Below, in pieces: positions 17,154-25,268 of a stretch of 64,000 nt of DNA. The notes beneath the pieces were generated by a model that did not search any database, was not told where the DNA came from, and saw only the letters and a program-made list of their open reading frames with translations. The number at the start of each line of letters is the position of its first letter. Positions within the stretch are counted from its first letter, which is position 1. Source of the stretch: Bacteriovoracaceae bacterium (GTDB lineage Bacteria > Bdellovibrionota > Bacteriovoracia > Bacteriovoracales > Bacteriovoracaceae); assembly GCA_013141065.1 (NCBI GenBank), contig JABFRR010000018.1:37793-101792 (forward strand), written 5' to 3'. Both the position numbers and the translations under genes were made by a program.

Positions 17154-18089
17154 ATGAATTTCTTTCACCATTTATATCGCAATACTAAAGATGGCGCCCT
17201 CAATCTCTATAAGGGTGCTTTGTTGTTTCATGACAAAAAAGGCACAACTTTAGCTTCTTCATCAACCTTTTATGCTTTGATCACCGCAGTCCCACTTTTA
17301 CTTCTAATCGTCAGGGGAATTGGTTATTTTTTAGGAAATATTAATCAAACTCAAAAGTATCTTTTTATTTTAGGTAGTCGATTTTTCCCCGAAGTCGCTC
17401 CACAATTACTCTTGACCCTTCAAGGTGTAATCAAGGGGCCTTTGTTTGCAGGTAGACAATTTACAATTTTCAATTTTTTAATATTAGCAGTTTCAGCAAT
17501 AACTTTCTTAAATTCGATCTGGATGGGAATTTACTTTATTACAGAAGACAAAGAGATTTTATCTCTATGGCGTATTTTAAGAGGTTTTGTCATTATTGGA
17601 ATTACTCTTTTAATGGTCTTGGCAATTTTTTTACTTCCTCCTGCAATTATTTATGTGATTAAGTTCATTCAGACAAATATGCTTACTCAGTTTTTTTATG
17701 ACAATCTTGATTTTCTGAGACCGGTTTTAACTTTTATTAAAAAAATTAATTTAAAAAAGTCTTATTGGCTTAATTCAAGTGCCCTTCATGTAACAGTTCT
17801 GATTGTTTATTTCACAGTGCTCTATCGTTGGCTTTTTTCTTGGAGAATTACTCTTAAGGAAGCCTTTGTTGCTTCACTAACATTTTCAGTCTCGATATTT
17901 TTAGGCAAATCGATTTTTTGGATCTATTTTTCATATTTACGTGGAAGCCTGATGCGAAACTATGGTGATCTTTATACTACAGTTGTCGGTGTAATTTGGC
18001 TTTTTTACCTCATGTGCTTTTTCTTTTATGGGGCATGTATTTGCCATGTTTATCGTCAAAGACGTGAGCAAAAAGTGATAGTCACTTAA
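17154..18089 (+). CDS. YihY/BrkB-family membrane protein
   Basis: A 311-residue inner-membrane protein with about six membrane segments. It shows TTLASSSTFYALITAVPLLLL near the start, typical of YihY (formerly called RNase BN), and a late segment YGDLYTTVVGVIWLFYLMCFFFYGA. The nuclease name for this family is no longer accepted and the function is not settled. It starts 22 bases after polB and is followed by a YggT-type gene 14 bases later, so these are probably co-transcribed. Confidence 0.87.
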   Translation: MNFFHHLYRNTKDGALNLYKGALLFHDKKGTTLASSSTFYALITAVPLLLLIVRGIGYFLGNINQTQKYLFILGSRFFPEVAPQLLLTLQGVIKGPLFAGRQFTIFNFLILAVSAITFLNSIWMGIYFITEDKEILSLWRILRGFVIIGITLLMVLAIFLLPPAIIYVIKFIQTNMLTQFFYDNLDFLRPVLTFIKKINLKKSYWLNSSALHVTVLIVYFTVLYRWLFSWRITLKEAFVASLTFSVSIFLGKSIFWIYFSYLRGSLMRNYGDLYTTVVGVIWLFYLMCFFFYGACICHVYRQRREQKVIVT

Positions 18090-18103
18090 TTTTTTGAGGA
18101 TTT

Positions 18104-18337
18104 ATGATCAGAGATTTAATTAAAATTTATTCTATTATTATTATGCTTGATGCAATTTTAAGTTTTTTTCCAGAAATGAATAAGTATTCCTGGAGAAAAC
18201 ACCTTAAGAAGTGGAGTGACTTCACCTGTGAGCCTGTAAGGAGAAGACTCCCACCAGGACTACCTTTTGATTTTTCTTCAATGATCATTATCTTTAGTCT
18301 CTATTTTTTCACAAAAATATTTAGTTATTTATGGTGA
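18104..18337 (+). CDS. YggT-family small membrane protein
   Basis: A 77-residue protein with two membrane segments. It matches the YggT pattern: an N-terminal segment ending DAILSFFPEMN, then a central CEPVRRRLPPG and DFSSMIIIF before the second segment. The ribosome binding site GAGG lies close before ATG. YggT proteins are linked to osmotic stress and cell division, without a firm biochemical role. The hydrophobic, Arg-rich short form and its position after yihY support a real gene. Confidence 0.8.
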   Translation: MIRDLIKIYSIIIMLDAILSFFPEMNKYSWRKHLKKWSDFTCEPVRRRLPPGLPFDFSSMIIIFSLYFFTKIFSYLW

Positions 18338-18413
18338 GATAAGTTCTTGTCAACCGGCTCTTTTTAATTTTACAATGAAAAAAGAGATTTAGTTTTCCCT
18401 TCATAGGATTTGA

Positions 18414-19325
18414 ATGGACCATAATGAAATAAGCCTTGATTTACTTCTGAAAGAAACTTTGGCCATGTCTGAGTTTCTTAGATCATCTAAAACCACTAGT
18501 TCAGATTTGCCGATTCAAACGACCTTTCTTTCGGACGATGATAATTTCGATGATGACTATGATGATGATTATCTTCTAGACCCAGAAGTAAATACCGAAG
18601 AATTTACTCAAGTTTTTACTGATGTGGTCAGTTACCCTAATGGCCCAGGAGTTATATACAAGATTGATAATAGTCACAGTACTTTTTGTGTTCGTGGCAT
18701 TTCGGTAGCCAATATTAGCGAAGGCTTCTCTGAACTCTTAAATATTGACTCATCAAAGCGGCCAGTTTTAAAAATCGTTAACCAGGCGGACTTTGAAAGT
18801 ATTAGTTTTTTTGAAACTAAGACTTTTGAATTAGCTGAAGTATTAAGAGAGCAAATAATCAATAGGCGATTTCCTCATCAAGAAGATGCAGTATGCAATA
18901 TAAGTGATCCTGGCTTTAGCTGGTGGATGAATGTCTCTGATTTTGAAAATAAAGAAGATCGATTAGGTCGTTTTGAAATTTTCTTCCGCTCTCATGGAAT
19001 TAACCGTGCCGAAAAATATATTCAGCTGGGTCCCATTGGTGACGGAAGTGTCGCAGCCTTGAGATTGAATCAAGCACGAACACTTCTGAGAAGCTCATTT
19101 CCGATAGGTGAATTCTCATGTGATGATAAAAGTTTTTCAGTAGCTTCGTTAAAGCCTGATCATTTAGGTTTTATTTCATTTAAAAATATTTTTTTAGAAG
19201 GTGTAAACAATACCAAGCTAGAAAATTTTCCAGACAATAGTCTCGGCAGAACTCTTTTTTATTATTTCCACGAACTTTCTATCGTTCGCAAATTTTGGAT
19301 TGAAGTCAAAGCAAAGCTAAGTTAA
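18414..19325 (+). CDS. unrecognised soluble protein with an acidic stretch
   Basis: A 303-residue protein without a signal peptide or membrane segment. Residues 41-57 are extremely acidic (DDDNFDDDYDDDYLLD), separating a short helical N-terminus from a folded mixed alpha/beta part. The end is FHELSIVRKFWIEVKAKL. I do not recognise a family or catalytic motif. It lies between the YggT gene and an FtsB-like gene in the same direction, which may mean a division or envelope context, but that is only position. Confidence 0.72.
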   Translation: MDHNEISLDLLLKETLAMSEFLRSSKTTSSDLPIQTTFLSDDDNFDDDYDDDYLLDPEVNTEEFTQVFTDVVSYPNGPGVIYKIDNSHSTFCVRGISVANISEGFSELLNIDSSKRPVLKIVNQADFESISFFETKTFELAEVLREQIINRRFPHQEDAVCNISDPGFSWWMNVSDFENKEDRLGRFEIFFRSHGINRAEKYIQLGPIGDGSVAALRLNQARTLLRSSFPIGEFSCDDKSFSVASLKPDHLGFISFKNIFLEGVNNTKLENFPDNSLGRTLFYYFHELSIVRKFWIEVKAKLS

Positions 19326-19368
19326 AATAGTAAAAACAGGATGTTTTGTTCTTTTACACTACGACAGG

Positions 19369-20139
19369 ATGTTTGCCTTGGAATTTTCATTTGATCGCTC
19401 AAAAGATGCTCAACCGGCTAAAGCAGAACAAGAGGCGACGGGACCTCGTCCTGGGCCTGATTTAAATACAGTAGATCCATCAACTATTGCCAATGAAAGA
19501 TTAAGAAAAGCGATTGAAAGAAATCGTGCAAAACAAGTTGAAAGAGAAGCTCAAGCACCTTCTTCTCCTCCACCACGTCCGACCCAAGTGAGAGCTTCAA
19601 GCGGAACACCTCACGAACAAAATTCATTTTTTAATCATGCAGAAGCGGCGAAAGAAACGACTAGAGAAAATACTAGAGAAAATACTAGAGAAACTCCAAG
19701 CGAAGCACCTCCCAGATCAACTTCAATGATACGAAGATCAGTCGCCAAACCAGAAGACACTGAGTTCGTTCCAGTTAAACGCTCTACTCGAAAAGTAGCT
19801 TCTCAAATAAACTATACGACAACAACTTCAAGAAAAAAATCAAAGCCCATCGATCCCAAATATATAAGTTATTTAGTTAAGGGGAGTTGGATATTTTGTG
19901 GCATTTTGATTCTAAGACTCATTTTTGCAGCTGGCGGAGTCACTGATTATTATGCACAAAAAGCATCTGTTAATGCACGAGTATCAGAGCTAGTGTCCAT
20001 TAAAAAAGAGAATATGCAGCTTGTGCAAGAAATCGAACGTATGAGATCTGACATTGGATTTCAAAAGAAATTAGTCCGAGATAATTTAGGTTTTATTGCT
20101 TCTGATGAGTTTTTAGTTCTATTTCCGAAAGAGAATTAG
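19369..20139 (+). CDS. FtsB/DivIC-like septum protein with long disordered N-terminus
   Basis: The C-terminal 90 residues have the FtsB/DivIC layout: one membrane segment (GSWIFCGILILRLIF near residue 180), a coiled coil (LVSIKKENMQLVQEIERMRSD) and a short conserved tail ([18 protein letters not shown]). These proteins link FtsL and FtsQ in the divisome. The first 170 residues are low-complexity, rich in Pro, Arg, Thr and Glu, with a tandem RENT repeat, far longer than E. coli FtsB (103 residues). The start is either ATG 19369 or TTG 19378, which is better placed relative to AGGA. The 3' end overlaps the convergent DUF192 gene by 47 bases. Confidence 0.75.
   Translation: MFALEFSFDRSKDAQPAKAEQEATGPRPGPDLNTVDPSTIANERLRKAIERNRAKQVEREAQAPSSPPPRPTQVRASSGTPHEQNSFFNHAEAAKETTRENTRENTRETPSEAPPRSTSMIRRSVAKPEDTEFVPVKRSTRKVASQINYTTTTSRKKSKPIDPKYISYLVKGSWIFCGILILRLIFAAGGVTDYYAQKASVNARVSELVSIKKENMQLVQEIERMRSDIGFQKKLVRDNLGFIASDEFLVLFPKEN
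19660..19695 (+). repeat. three 12-bp tandem repeats in the FtsB-like gene
   Basis: The unit ACTAGAGAAAAT occurs twice exactly and a third time with one change (ACTAGAGAAACT). It encodes TREN-type repeats in the disordered N-terminal region. The unit is a multiple of three, so copy changes would keep the frame. Confidence 0.85.
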
Positions 20140-20608
20140 CACTTACCCAAGTTAACTTATCGCCATTTTTTAATTTTTTTGAAAATTTCACTCCAGCTTT
20201 AGTCTCTAGTATGTATTTGGCCTGGTACTCTTTAGTCCTGTAAATGGCCGGTGGCTCAGATAATCCAGGGTGCGCAGGAACATTTTTTTCAATACCAACA
20301 ATTTTTAATGAATCATCGAGAAAAATAATATCGAGATTGAAATAGGTGTCTGGCATCCAGAACTTACGGGTGCTAACACGGTCATTTATAAAAAGCATTC
20401 CTTCATTGCTACGGAATTCATTAGGTTTAAGTCCACTTAAGCCTTTTTGATGCTCTGAACTTGTGATGGCCAGGCGCAAAGTTATTTTTTCTTTAGCAGG
20501 ATTTTCCATCGCAAATTTTTCAACTGACCAAACAATCAGTGGAAAAATCAAAAAAATTATCAAACTATTTTTAATGAGCTTTGGGACCTTTTCTAGTATA
20601 GTGATCAT
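20093..20608 (-). CDS. DUF192 protein with N-terminal membrane anchor
   Basis: A 171-residue protein. The first 30 residues hold a hydrophobic segment ([19 protein letters not shown]) acting as signal anchor. The rest is DUF192: [41 protein letters not shown], and [12 protein letters not shown]192 proteins are small, mostly exported, and functionally uncharacterised. The start at 20608 has AGGA 6 bases upstream; the longer in-frame start would run into the divergent aspS. It overlaps the end of the FtsB-like gene. Confidence 0.85.
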   Translation of the reverse strand: MITILEKVPKLIKNSLIIFLIFPLIVWSVEKFAMENPAKEKITLRLAITSSEHQKGLSGLKPNEFRSNEGMLFINDRVSTRKFWMPDTYFNLDIIFLDDSLKIVGIEKNVPAHPGLSEPPAIYRTKEYQAKYILETKAGVKFSKKLKNGDKLTWVSANSLSEIELKTHQKQ

Positions 20609-20664
20609 TAGCATTCCTGGGAATAATTTCCAGTGAATTGTCTCTAAAACTAAGGGAGATTGCA

Positions 20665-22461
20665 ATGGCCGTTTCAAAAATTTCAGGACTTCTCAGAACA
20701 CATCATTGTGGAGAACTTCGAGATAGTGATTGCGATCAAACTGTTGTGCTTTGTGGATGGGTTAACAAGTACAGAAATTTAGGAAGTTTACACTTTATTG
20801 ACTTGAGAGATAAATATGGAATAACTCAACTCGGGTTCGTTGACTTTAAAGGCAATATAGACGAATTAAAAAAATGCTCACTTGAGTCAGTCATCATGGT
20901 CAAAGGGAAAGTTCAATTAAGACCCAAAGAAGCTCAAAATGCTCAAATGGAAACTGGTATGGTTGAAGTGCAAGTTCAAGAGCTCACACTTCTATCAAGA
21001 TCTGACATCGATTCAATTCCATTTTTACCATTCGGCTCAGTTGAAGCGACAGAGGATCTACGTTTAAAATATCGCTATCTTGATCTAAGGACTAAAAAGC
21101 TTCAAGACATCTTAAAGTTAAGATCTAAAACGATGAATACGATTCGCCAACTTTTATCGAGTGAAGATTTCATAGAAGTTGAAACTCCGATACTTTACAA
21201 ATCTACACCTGAAGGCGCACGGGACTATATTGTGCCTTCAAGAGTTCATCCGGGCCAAGTTTACGCTCTTCCACAATCTCCACAAACTTTAAAGCAGCTT
21301 TTGATGATTGGTGGAACTGATAAATATTTTCAAATTTGTCGATGTTTTCGCGATGAAGACTTGCGATCTGACAGACAACCAGAATTTTCACAAGTAGACA
21401 TTGAAGTGTCTTTTTCAACTCAAGAGTACATGAAAAATTTGGTAGAAAAGATTTTGAAAGCAGTCTTTAATAAATCAGACTCTTTTTCATTGCCAATGAT
21501 GACTTATAAAGACGCCATGAACACTTATGGTTGTGATAAACCTGATCTTCGTTTTGGTCTTAAACAAATGATTGTGACAGATGTTTTTAAAGGATCAGAA
21601 TTTGCCACTTTTGCTTCTGTTGGTGATAACGGCGGTATTATTAAAGCGATGTTTGTTCCTGAAGCCTTAGGACAATTCACTCGTAAAGATACAGATGGAT
21701 TTGTTGAGATCGTAAAACCTTACGGTGGAAAAGGTGTGGCCTTCTATAAACTTTCAAAAGGGGAGAGAAGCACAGGTATATCAAAATTCATAACTCCTGA
21801 AATTGAAGCAAAACTTTTTTCTTGCTCTGAAGAAAAAGGCGATGGAACTTGGCTATTTTTTGCTGATAATAATCCTTCTGTGGCCCATGCTAGTGCAGAT
21901 GCCCTAAGACGTAATCTCGGACAAAAATTAAACATAATTGGAAAAGAAGACGCTTTTTTATGGCTCTATGATTTTCCTCTTTTAGAGTGGAGTGAAGAAG
22001 CGAATCGATATACGGCCTGTCATCACCCTTTTACTATGCCGGCCCGTGATAAACTAGATGTTTTCATGTCTGCAGATTATCAAGATCCAAAAAGTGCACT
22101 CAGTACTTTAACGGCAGAAGCTTACGATGTGGTTTGTAATGGTTATGAAATTGGTGGTGGATCAATACGTATTTTTGATAATACAGTTCAAGATCGAATG
22201 TTTAAAGTTTTAGGTTTCACACCTGAAGAAACAAAAGCACAATTCGGATTTTTTATTGAAGCACTAAAGTATGGCGTGCCACCACATGGCGGACTAGCTT
22301 TTGGTTTAGATAGATTGATCATGATATTGACTGGAACAGATTCAATTAGAGACGTCATTGCATTTCCGAAGACAGCTTCTGCGAGTGATTTAATGTCACA
22401 AGCTCCTTCGAGACCAAGTGAAGCTCAGTTAAAAGAGCTTCACTTTAATTGGACAAAATAA
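20665..22461 (+). CDS. aspS: aspartyl-tRNA synthetase
   Basis: AspS charges tRNA-Asp. The N-terminal anticodon-binding OB fold ([20 protein letters not shown]) is followed by class II motif 2 [14 protein letters not shown] near residue 228, a bacterial-type GAD insertion in the middle, and motif 3 [14 protein letters not shown] near 542. The 598-residue length is normal for the bacterial enzyme. AAGGGAGA precedes ATG 20665. It cannot be told from sequence whether it also charges tRNA-Asn. Confidence 0.96.
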   Translation: MAVSKISGLLRTHHCGELRDSDCDQTVVLCGWVNKYRNLGSLHFIDLRDKYGITQLGFVDFKGNIDELKKCSLESVIMVKGKVQLRPKEAQNAQMETGMVEVQVQELTLLSRSDIDSIPFLPFGSVEATEDLRLKYRYLDLRTKKLQDILKLRSKTMNTIRQLLSSEDFIEVETPILYKSTPEGARDYIVPSRVHPGQVYALPQSPQTLKQLLMIGGTDKYFQICRCFRDEDLRSDRQPEFSQVDIEVSFSTQEYMKNLVEKILKAVFNKSDSFSLPMMTYKDAMNTYGCDKPDLRFGLKQMIVTDVFKGSEFATFASVGDNGGIIKAMFVPEALGQFTRKDTDGFVEIVKPYGGKGVAFYKLSKGERSTGISKFITPEIEAKLFSCSEEKGDGTWLFFADNNPSVAHASADALRRNLGQKLNIIGKEDAFLWLYDFPLLEWSEEANRYTACHHPFTMPARDKLDVFMSADYQDPKSALSTLTAEAYDVVCNGYEIGGGSIRIFDNTVQDRMFKVLGFTPEETKAQFGFFIEALKYGVPPHGGLAFGLDRLIMILTGTDSIRDVIAFPKTASASDLMSQAPSRPSEAQLKELHFNWTK

Positions 22462-22500
22462 AAAAGATTAGTTCCAACGAAATTTTAAAAAATTAACGGC

Positions 22501-23136
22501 CTAATTTTTTTCTTTAAAAGTAATAAGGTCGTTTTTTACATCATCAATATCAATAATTATTTTTTCCGAGTATTTAAAAGAATCCTTCCATTCTAAAAAT
22601 GTATTGTCGTAAGGACTTTTAAATTTTTGCCAAGGAAATCTTCTAAAATAAAAGGCTTTTCTGAAATGAATGTTATGAGGTTTAAACTGAAATGTGATCG
22701 AGTTCGGCCCTGTTTCTACTAACCAACGGTGGTGATAGTGTCCGCACCAATCTGGTCTTTCGACGCCTTTAGTTGATTCATAAAGACGTGAAGGCGTTTC
22801 TATATATCCAGCTTTTGCGACTCTAATCATTTCTTCACAGACTTTAAGAGGATTCATGATGTCTTCCAGTGTGTGTCGACAGATCACATAATCAAATTGT
22901 TTGTCTGCAAATGGCAATTTATCAAGACTTGAAATGTCCATTACATGATAGTTTTCTTTCTTGATTTTCATCTCTCCATAACCATAAGCACTTTTTGTGT
23001 TCATGGTTTCAAAGGGCATAATGTCGACCATGTGCTGGGCCTGCTTACAAGGGGCAAACCATCCGCCAATGTCTAAAATTTGAAAATCTTTCCCACTGTC
23101 GTGCATTTCTTTAAGGCGTTTGAGAACATGTTCCAT
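22501..23136 (-). CDS. class I SAM-dependent methyltransferase
   Basis: A 211-residue protein with a short methyltransferase core: FQILDIGGWFAPC (motif I variant), MDISSLDKLPFADKQFDYVICRHTLEDI, and a C-terminal region rich in aromatic residues (WCGHYHHRWLVETGP). The form resembles Methyltransf_11 proteins linked with surface polysaccharide or lipid genes, but no such gene is adjacent. Convergent with aspS and divergent from the ZIP transporter. Substrate unknown. Confidence 0.77.
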   Translation of the reverse strand: MEHVLKRLKEMHDSGKDFQILDIGGWFAPCKQAQHMVDIMPFETMNTKSAYGYGEMKIKKENYHVMDISSLDKLPFADKQFDYVICRHTLEDIMNPLKVCEEMIRVAKAGYIETPSRLYESTKGVERPDWCGHYHHRWLVETGPNSITFQFKPHNIHFRKAFYFRRFPWQKFKSPYDNTFLEWKDSFKYSEKIIIDIDDVKNDLITFKEKN

Positions 23137-23337
23137 CTTCGGTAATCCCTTGTAATTATTATGATTTTTTTATTGAGCGTGTTAATTTTTAACATAATCT
23201 CATAATTTTTTTTCTAGTCAAGCTGTACCGAGAAAGAAGTCATGTTAATAGATATTGTCTATTTGTTAATTAGTTCAATCGATTTTATAAATTAGAGCTT
23301 TCCTGCGATACTAGTCAAGTGATACTAGGAGGTGACC

Positions 23338-24066
23338 ATGCTCAAATTTATAGAACTCTGGCCGGGCTTTGTCGGCGGTGGGATTTCAGGAATTGCAACA
23401 TTAGTAGGAGCATTACCCATATTGGTCAATACCTCAAAGCTTAGAGCAATTTTAAGTAAAATCAATATGGATTTTCTCATTGGTTTTATGCTTTCTGCTG
23501 CAGCTTTTTCATTGATACTTCCTGCTTATAGCTCTGTTTTAAAAAATGAAACTGTAAGTATGGCAGTCAGTTTTGAGACTTTAAGCTTATCACTTGTTTT
23601 AGGTTTTTATTTTATTAAGCTGACAGGTCAATTTTTAGAAAAGGCACTCATAGGAAAAGAAAAAAATCTAGAAAGTAAAAAAGCATTTTTATTTGTCATC
23701 GCTATGATGGTTCACAATTTCCCCGAAGGTCTGGCAGCCGGTGCGACGATGCAACTTCCAGGTTCAAAAGGGTATTCATTATTAGGTGCTATTGCCCTTC
23801 AAAATATTCCGGAAGGTTTTACAACCGCTCTTAGTTTTTTAACATTGGGATTGTCACCATTCACTGCATTTTTGGGTGCGGCCATGACAGGAGTCGTTGA
23901 GCTTGCTGGTGGACTTGTTGGAGCATATCTAAGTTCAAGTATTGACGGTGTTCTGCCGCTTCTCATGTCGTTTGCGGGAGGTACTATGATGAGTGTCGTC
24001 GTAAGTGAAATTTTAGAAAAAATTAAATTAGAGAGTTACAGTTTTATTTATAGACCCAGTTTTTAA
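23338..24066 (+). CDS. ZIP-family metal transporter
   Basis: A 242-residue membrane protein with about eight segments. It has the two ZIP metal-site motifs MVHNFPEGLAAG near residue 140 and ALQNIPEGF near 172, as in ZupT, which import zinc and other divalent metals. The AGGAGG at 23327-23332 sets the start at ATG 23338; a GTG at 23332 lies inside that site. It lies upstream of dps with its own leader, so a metal-related context is possible. Confidence 0.88.
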   Translation: MLKFIELWPGFVGGGISGIATLVGALPILVNTSKLRAILSKINMDFLIGFMLSAAAFSLILPAYSSVLKNETVSMAVSFETLSLSLVLGFYFIKLTGQFLEKALIGKEKNLESKKAFLFVIAMMVHNFPEGLAAGATMQLPGSKGYSLLGAIALQNIPEGFTTALSFLTLGLSPFTAFLGAAMTGVVELAGGLVGAYLSSSIDGVLPLLMSFAGGTMMSVVVSEILEKIKLESYSFIYRPSF

Positions 24067-24099
24067 GTGGAATTTCTTTAGTTCTTATTTTTAATAACT

Positions 24100-24105
24100 T
24101 ATAAT
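24100..24105 (+). promoter_or_regulatory. probable -10 element of the dps promoter
   Basis: A perfect TATAAT lies 32 bases before the dps ATG. A weak -35 candidate, TTTAGT at 24077-24082, is 17 bases upstream. Confidence 0.45.
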
Positions 24106-24136
24106 TAGCCTCGAAGGTTTTAACAAGGAGACAATC

Positions 24137-24613
24137 ATGAAAGCAAAAATCGACATTGGACTAGATGAAAAAAGTAGAGAAGAAATTGCTAAAGGACTCT
24201 CAAGACTTCTAGCAGACACTTATACACTTTATTTAAAGACCCACAATTTCCATTGGAATGTGACTGGGCCTATGTTTCAGACCTTGCATGTAATGTTTGA
24301 AGGACAATACAATGAACTTGCTCTCGCGGTAGATGCGATTGCTGAACGAATTCGTTCACTGGGTGTAAAAGCTCCTGGCTCATATGCTGAATTTACAAAA
24401 CTAACAGTCATTAAAGAAAGTGTTGGAGACTTAAGTGCCACACAAATGATTGCTGACTTGGTTTTAGGGCAAGAAGCCGTAATTAGAACTGCTCGAGGGT
24501 TGTTTTCAATTGTCGATGAAGCACATGATGAACCTACTGCTGACTTACTAACTCAAAGAATGCAGATTCATGAAAAAACAGCTTGGATGCTTAGAAGTAT
24601 GCTTGAGTCTTAA
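24137..24613 (+). CDS. dps: Dps-family DNA-binding ferritin-like protein
   Basis: Dps oxidises and stores iron in a 12-subunit shell and protects DNA. The 158-residue protein has the family's dinuclear site residues: [26 protein letters not shown] contains the His, Asp/Glu ligands, followed by [13 protein letters not shown]. Typical length. AAGGAG precedes the ATG and a TATAAT lies upstream. The N-terminus lacks the long Lys-rich tail of E. coli Dps, so DNA binding may be weak. Confidence 0.93.
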   Translation: MKAKIDIGLDEKSREEIAKGLSRLLADTYTLYLKTHNFHWNVTGPMFQTLHVMFEGQYNELALAVDAIAERIRSLGVKAPGSYAEFTKLTVIKESVGDLSATQMIADLVLGQEAVIRTARGLFSIVDEAHDEPTADLLTQRMQIHEKTAWMLRSMLES

Positions 24614-24660
24614 GTTAAATAATTAATTTAAACTGGTTCAAAGTAGTGAAGAGTAAAATA

Positions 24661-25209
24661 TTAAGCAGCCTTATCTTCTGAATCAGTTTCAGTTTGGTTA
24701 AGACTCTTTTCTGCTTGGATCAGTTTAAGTTGAAATTCAGTTCCTCGAGCTTTTTGTGGAACATCTTCATGGTCGACAAAACTATCAGAAAAAATATCAG
24801 CTAAGCTTTTTTCATCTTTTCTAATAAAAGAAAGAGCAAATAAAAAAGAGCCAGTAATGGCACACACAAAATAAGAAGCAGCACGTGAGAGTGCTTGTTT
24901 AAGACTTATTTCATTTCCATCGATGTTTTTTACTTGAAGGCCCATGAGGGATTTTCCCATTGTGCGTCCATTTGTTAAAAAATAAAATAATGAAAAATAA
25001 GCAAAAGTAAGAGACATCAAAGAGATAGAAGAGAGCATGGCCATTTTGTTAATTAAAAGAATTTGCACTCGAATGGGAAAATGAAAAAAAACTGTTTGAA
25101 TAAAATTTGTAAAAGAGGCCATAAAAAAATAATTTGCAACCACGATAATTGATAAATCGATGGTGAAGGCGTAGACACGCTTTTTCAAAATTGAGTTTTC
25201 AGTTTTCAT
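24661..25209 (-). CDS. RDD-family membrane protein
   Basis: A 182-residue protein with three to four membrane segments. It shows RVYAFTIDLSIIVVANYFF (Arg and Asp of the RDD name), TNGRTMGKSLMGLQV and RKDEKSLADIFSDSFV. RDD proteins are small membrane proteins of mostly unknown function, some suspected to be ion or solute transporters. GGAGAGG sits 6 bases before ATG 25209. It lies directly downstream of mutS on the same strand and may be transcribed with it. Confidence 0.85.
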   Translation of the reverse strand: MKTENSILKKRVYAFTIDLSIIVVANYFFMASFTNFIQTVFFHFPIRVQILLINKMAMLSSISLMSLTFAYFSLFYFLTNGRTMGKSLMGLQVKNIDGNEISLKQALSRAASYFVCAITGSFLFALSFIRKDEKSLADIFSDSFVDHEDVPQKARGTEFQLKLIQAEKSLNQTETDSEDKAA

Positions 25210-25268
25210 TTTGCGCCTCTCCAAATAAGATATCACTAGATACTTATCGAGCTATTAGAGGGAAAAGA

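Noticed and set aside
23307..23328. Direct repeat GATACTAG twice before the ZIP gene as an operator
   Set aside because: Eight bases repeated once in AT-rich DNA, and the second copy is part of the ribosome binding site; too weak to call.
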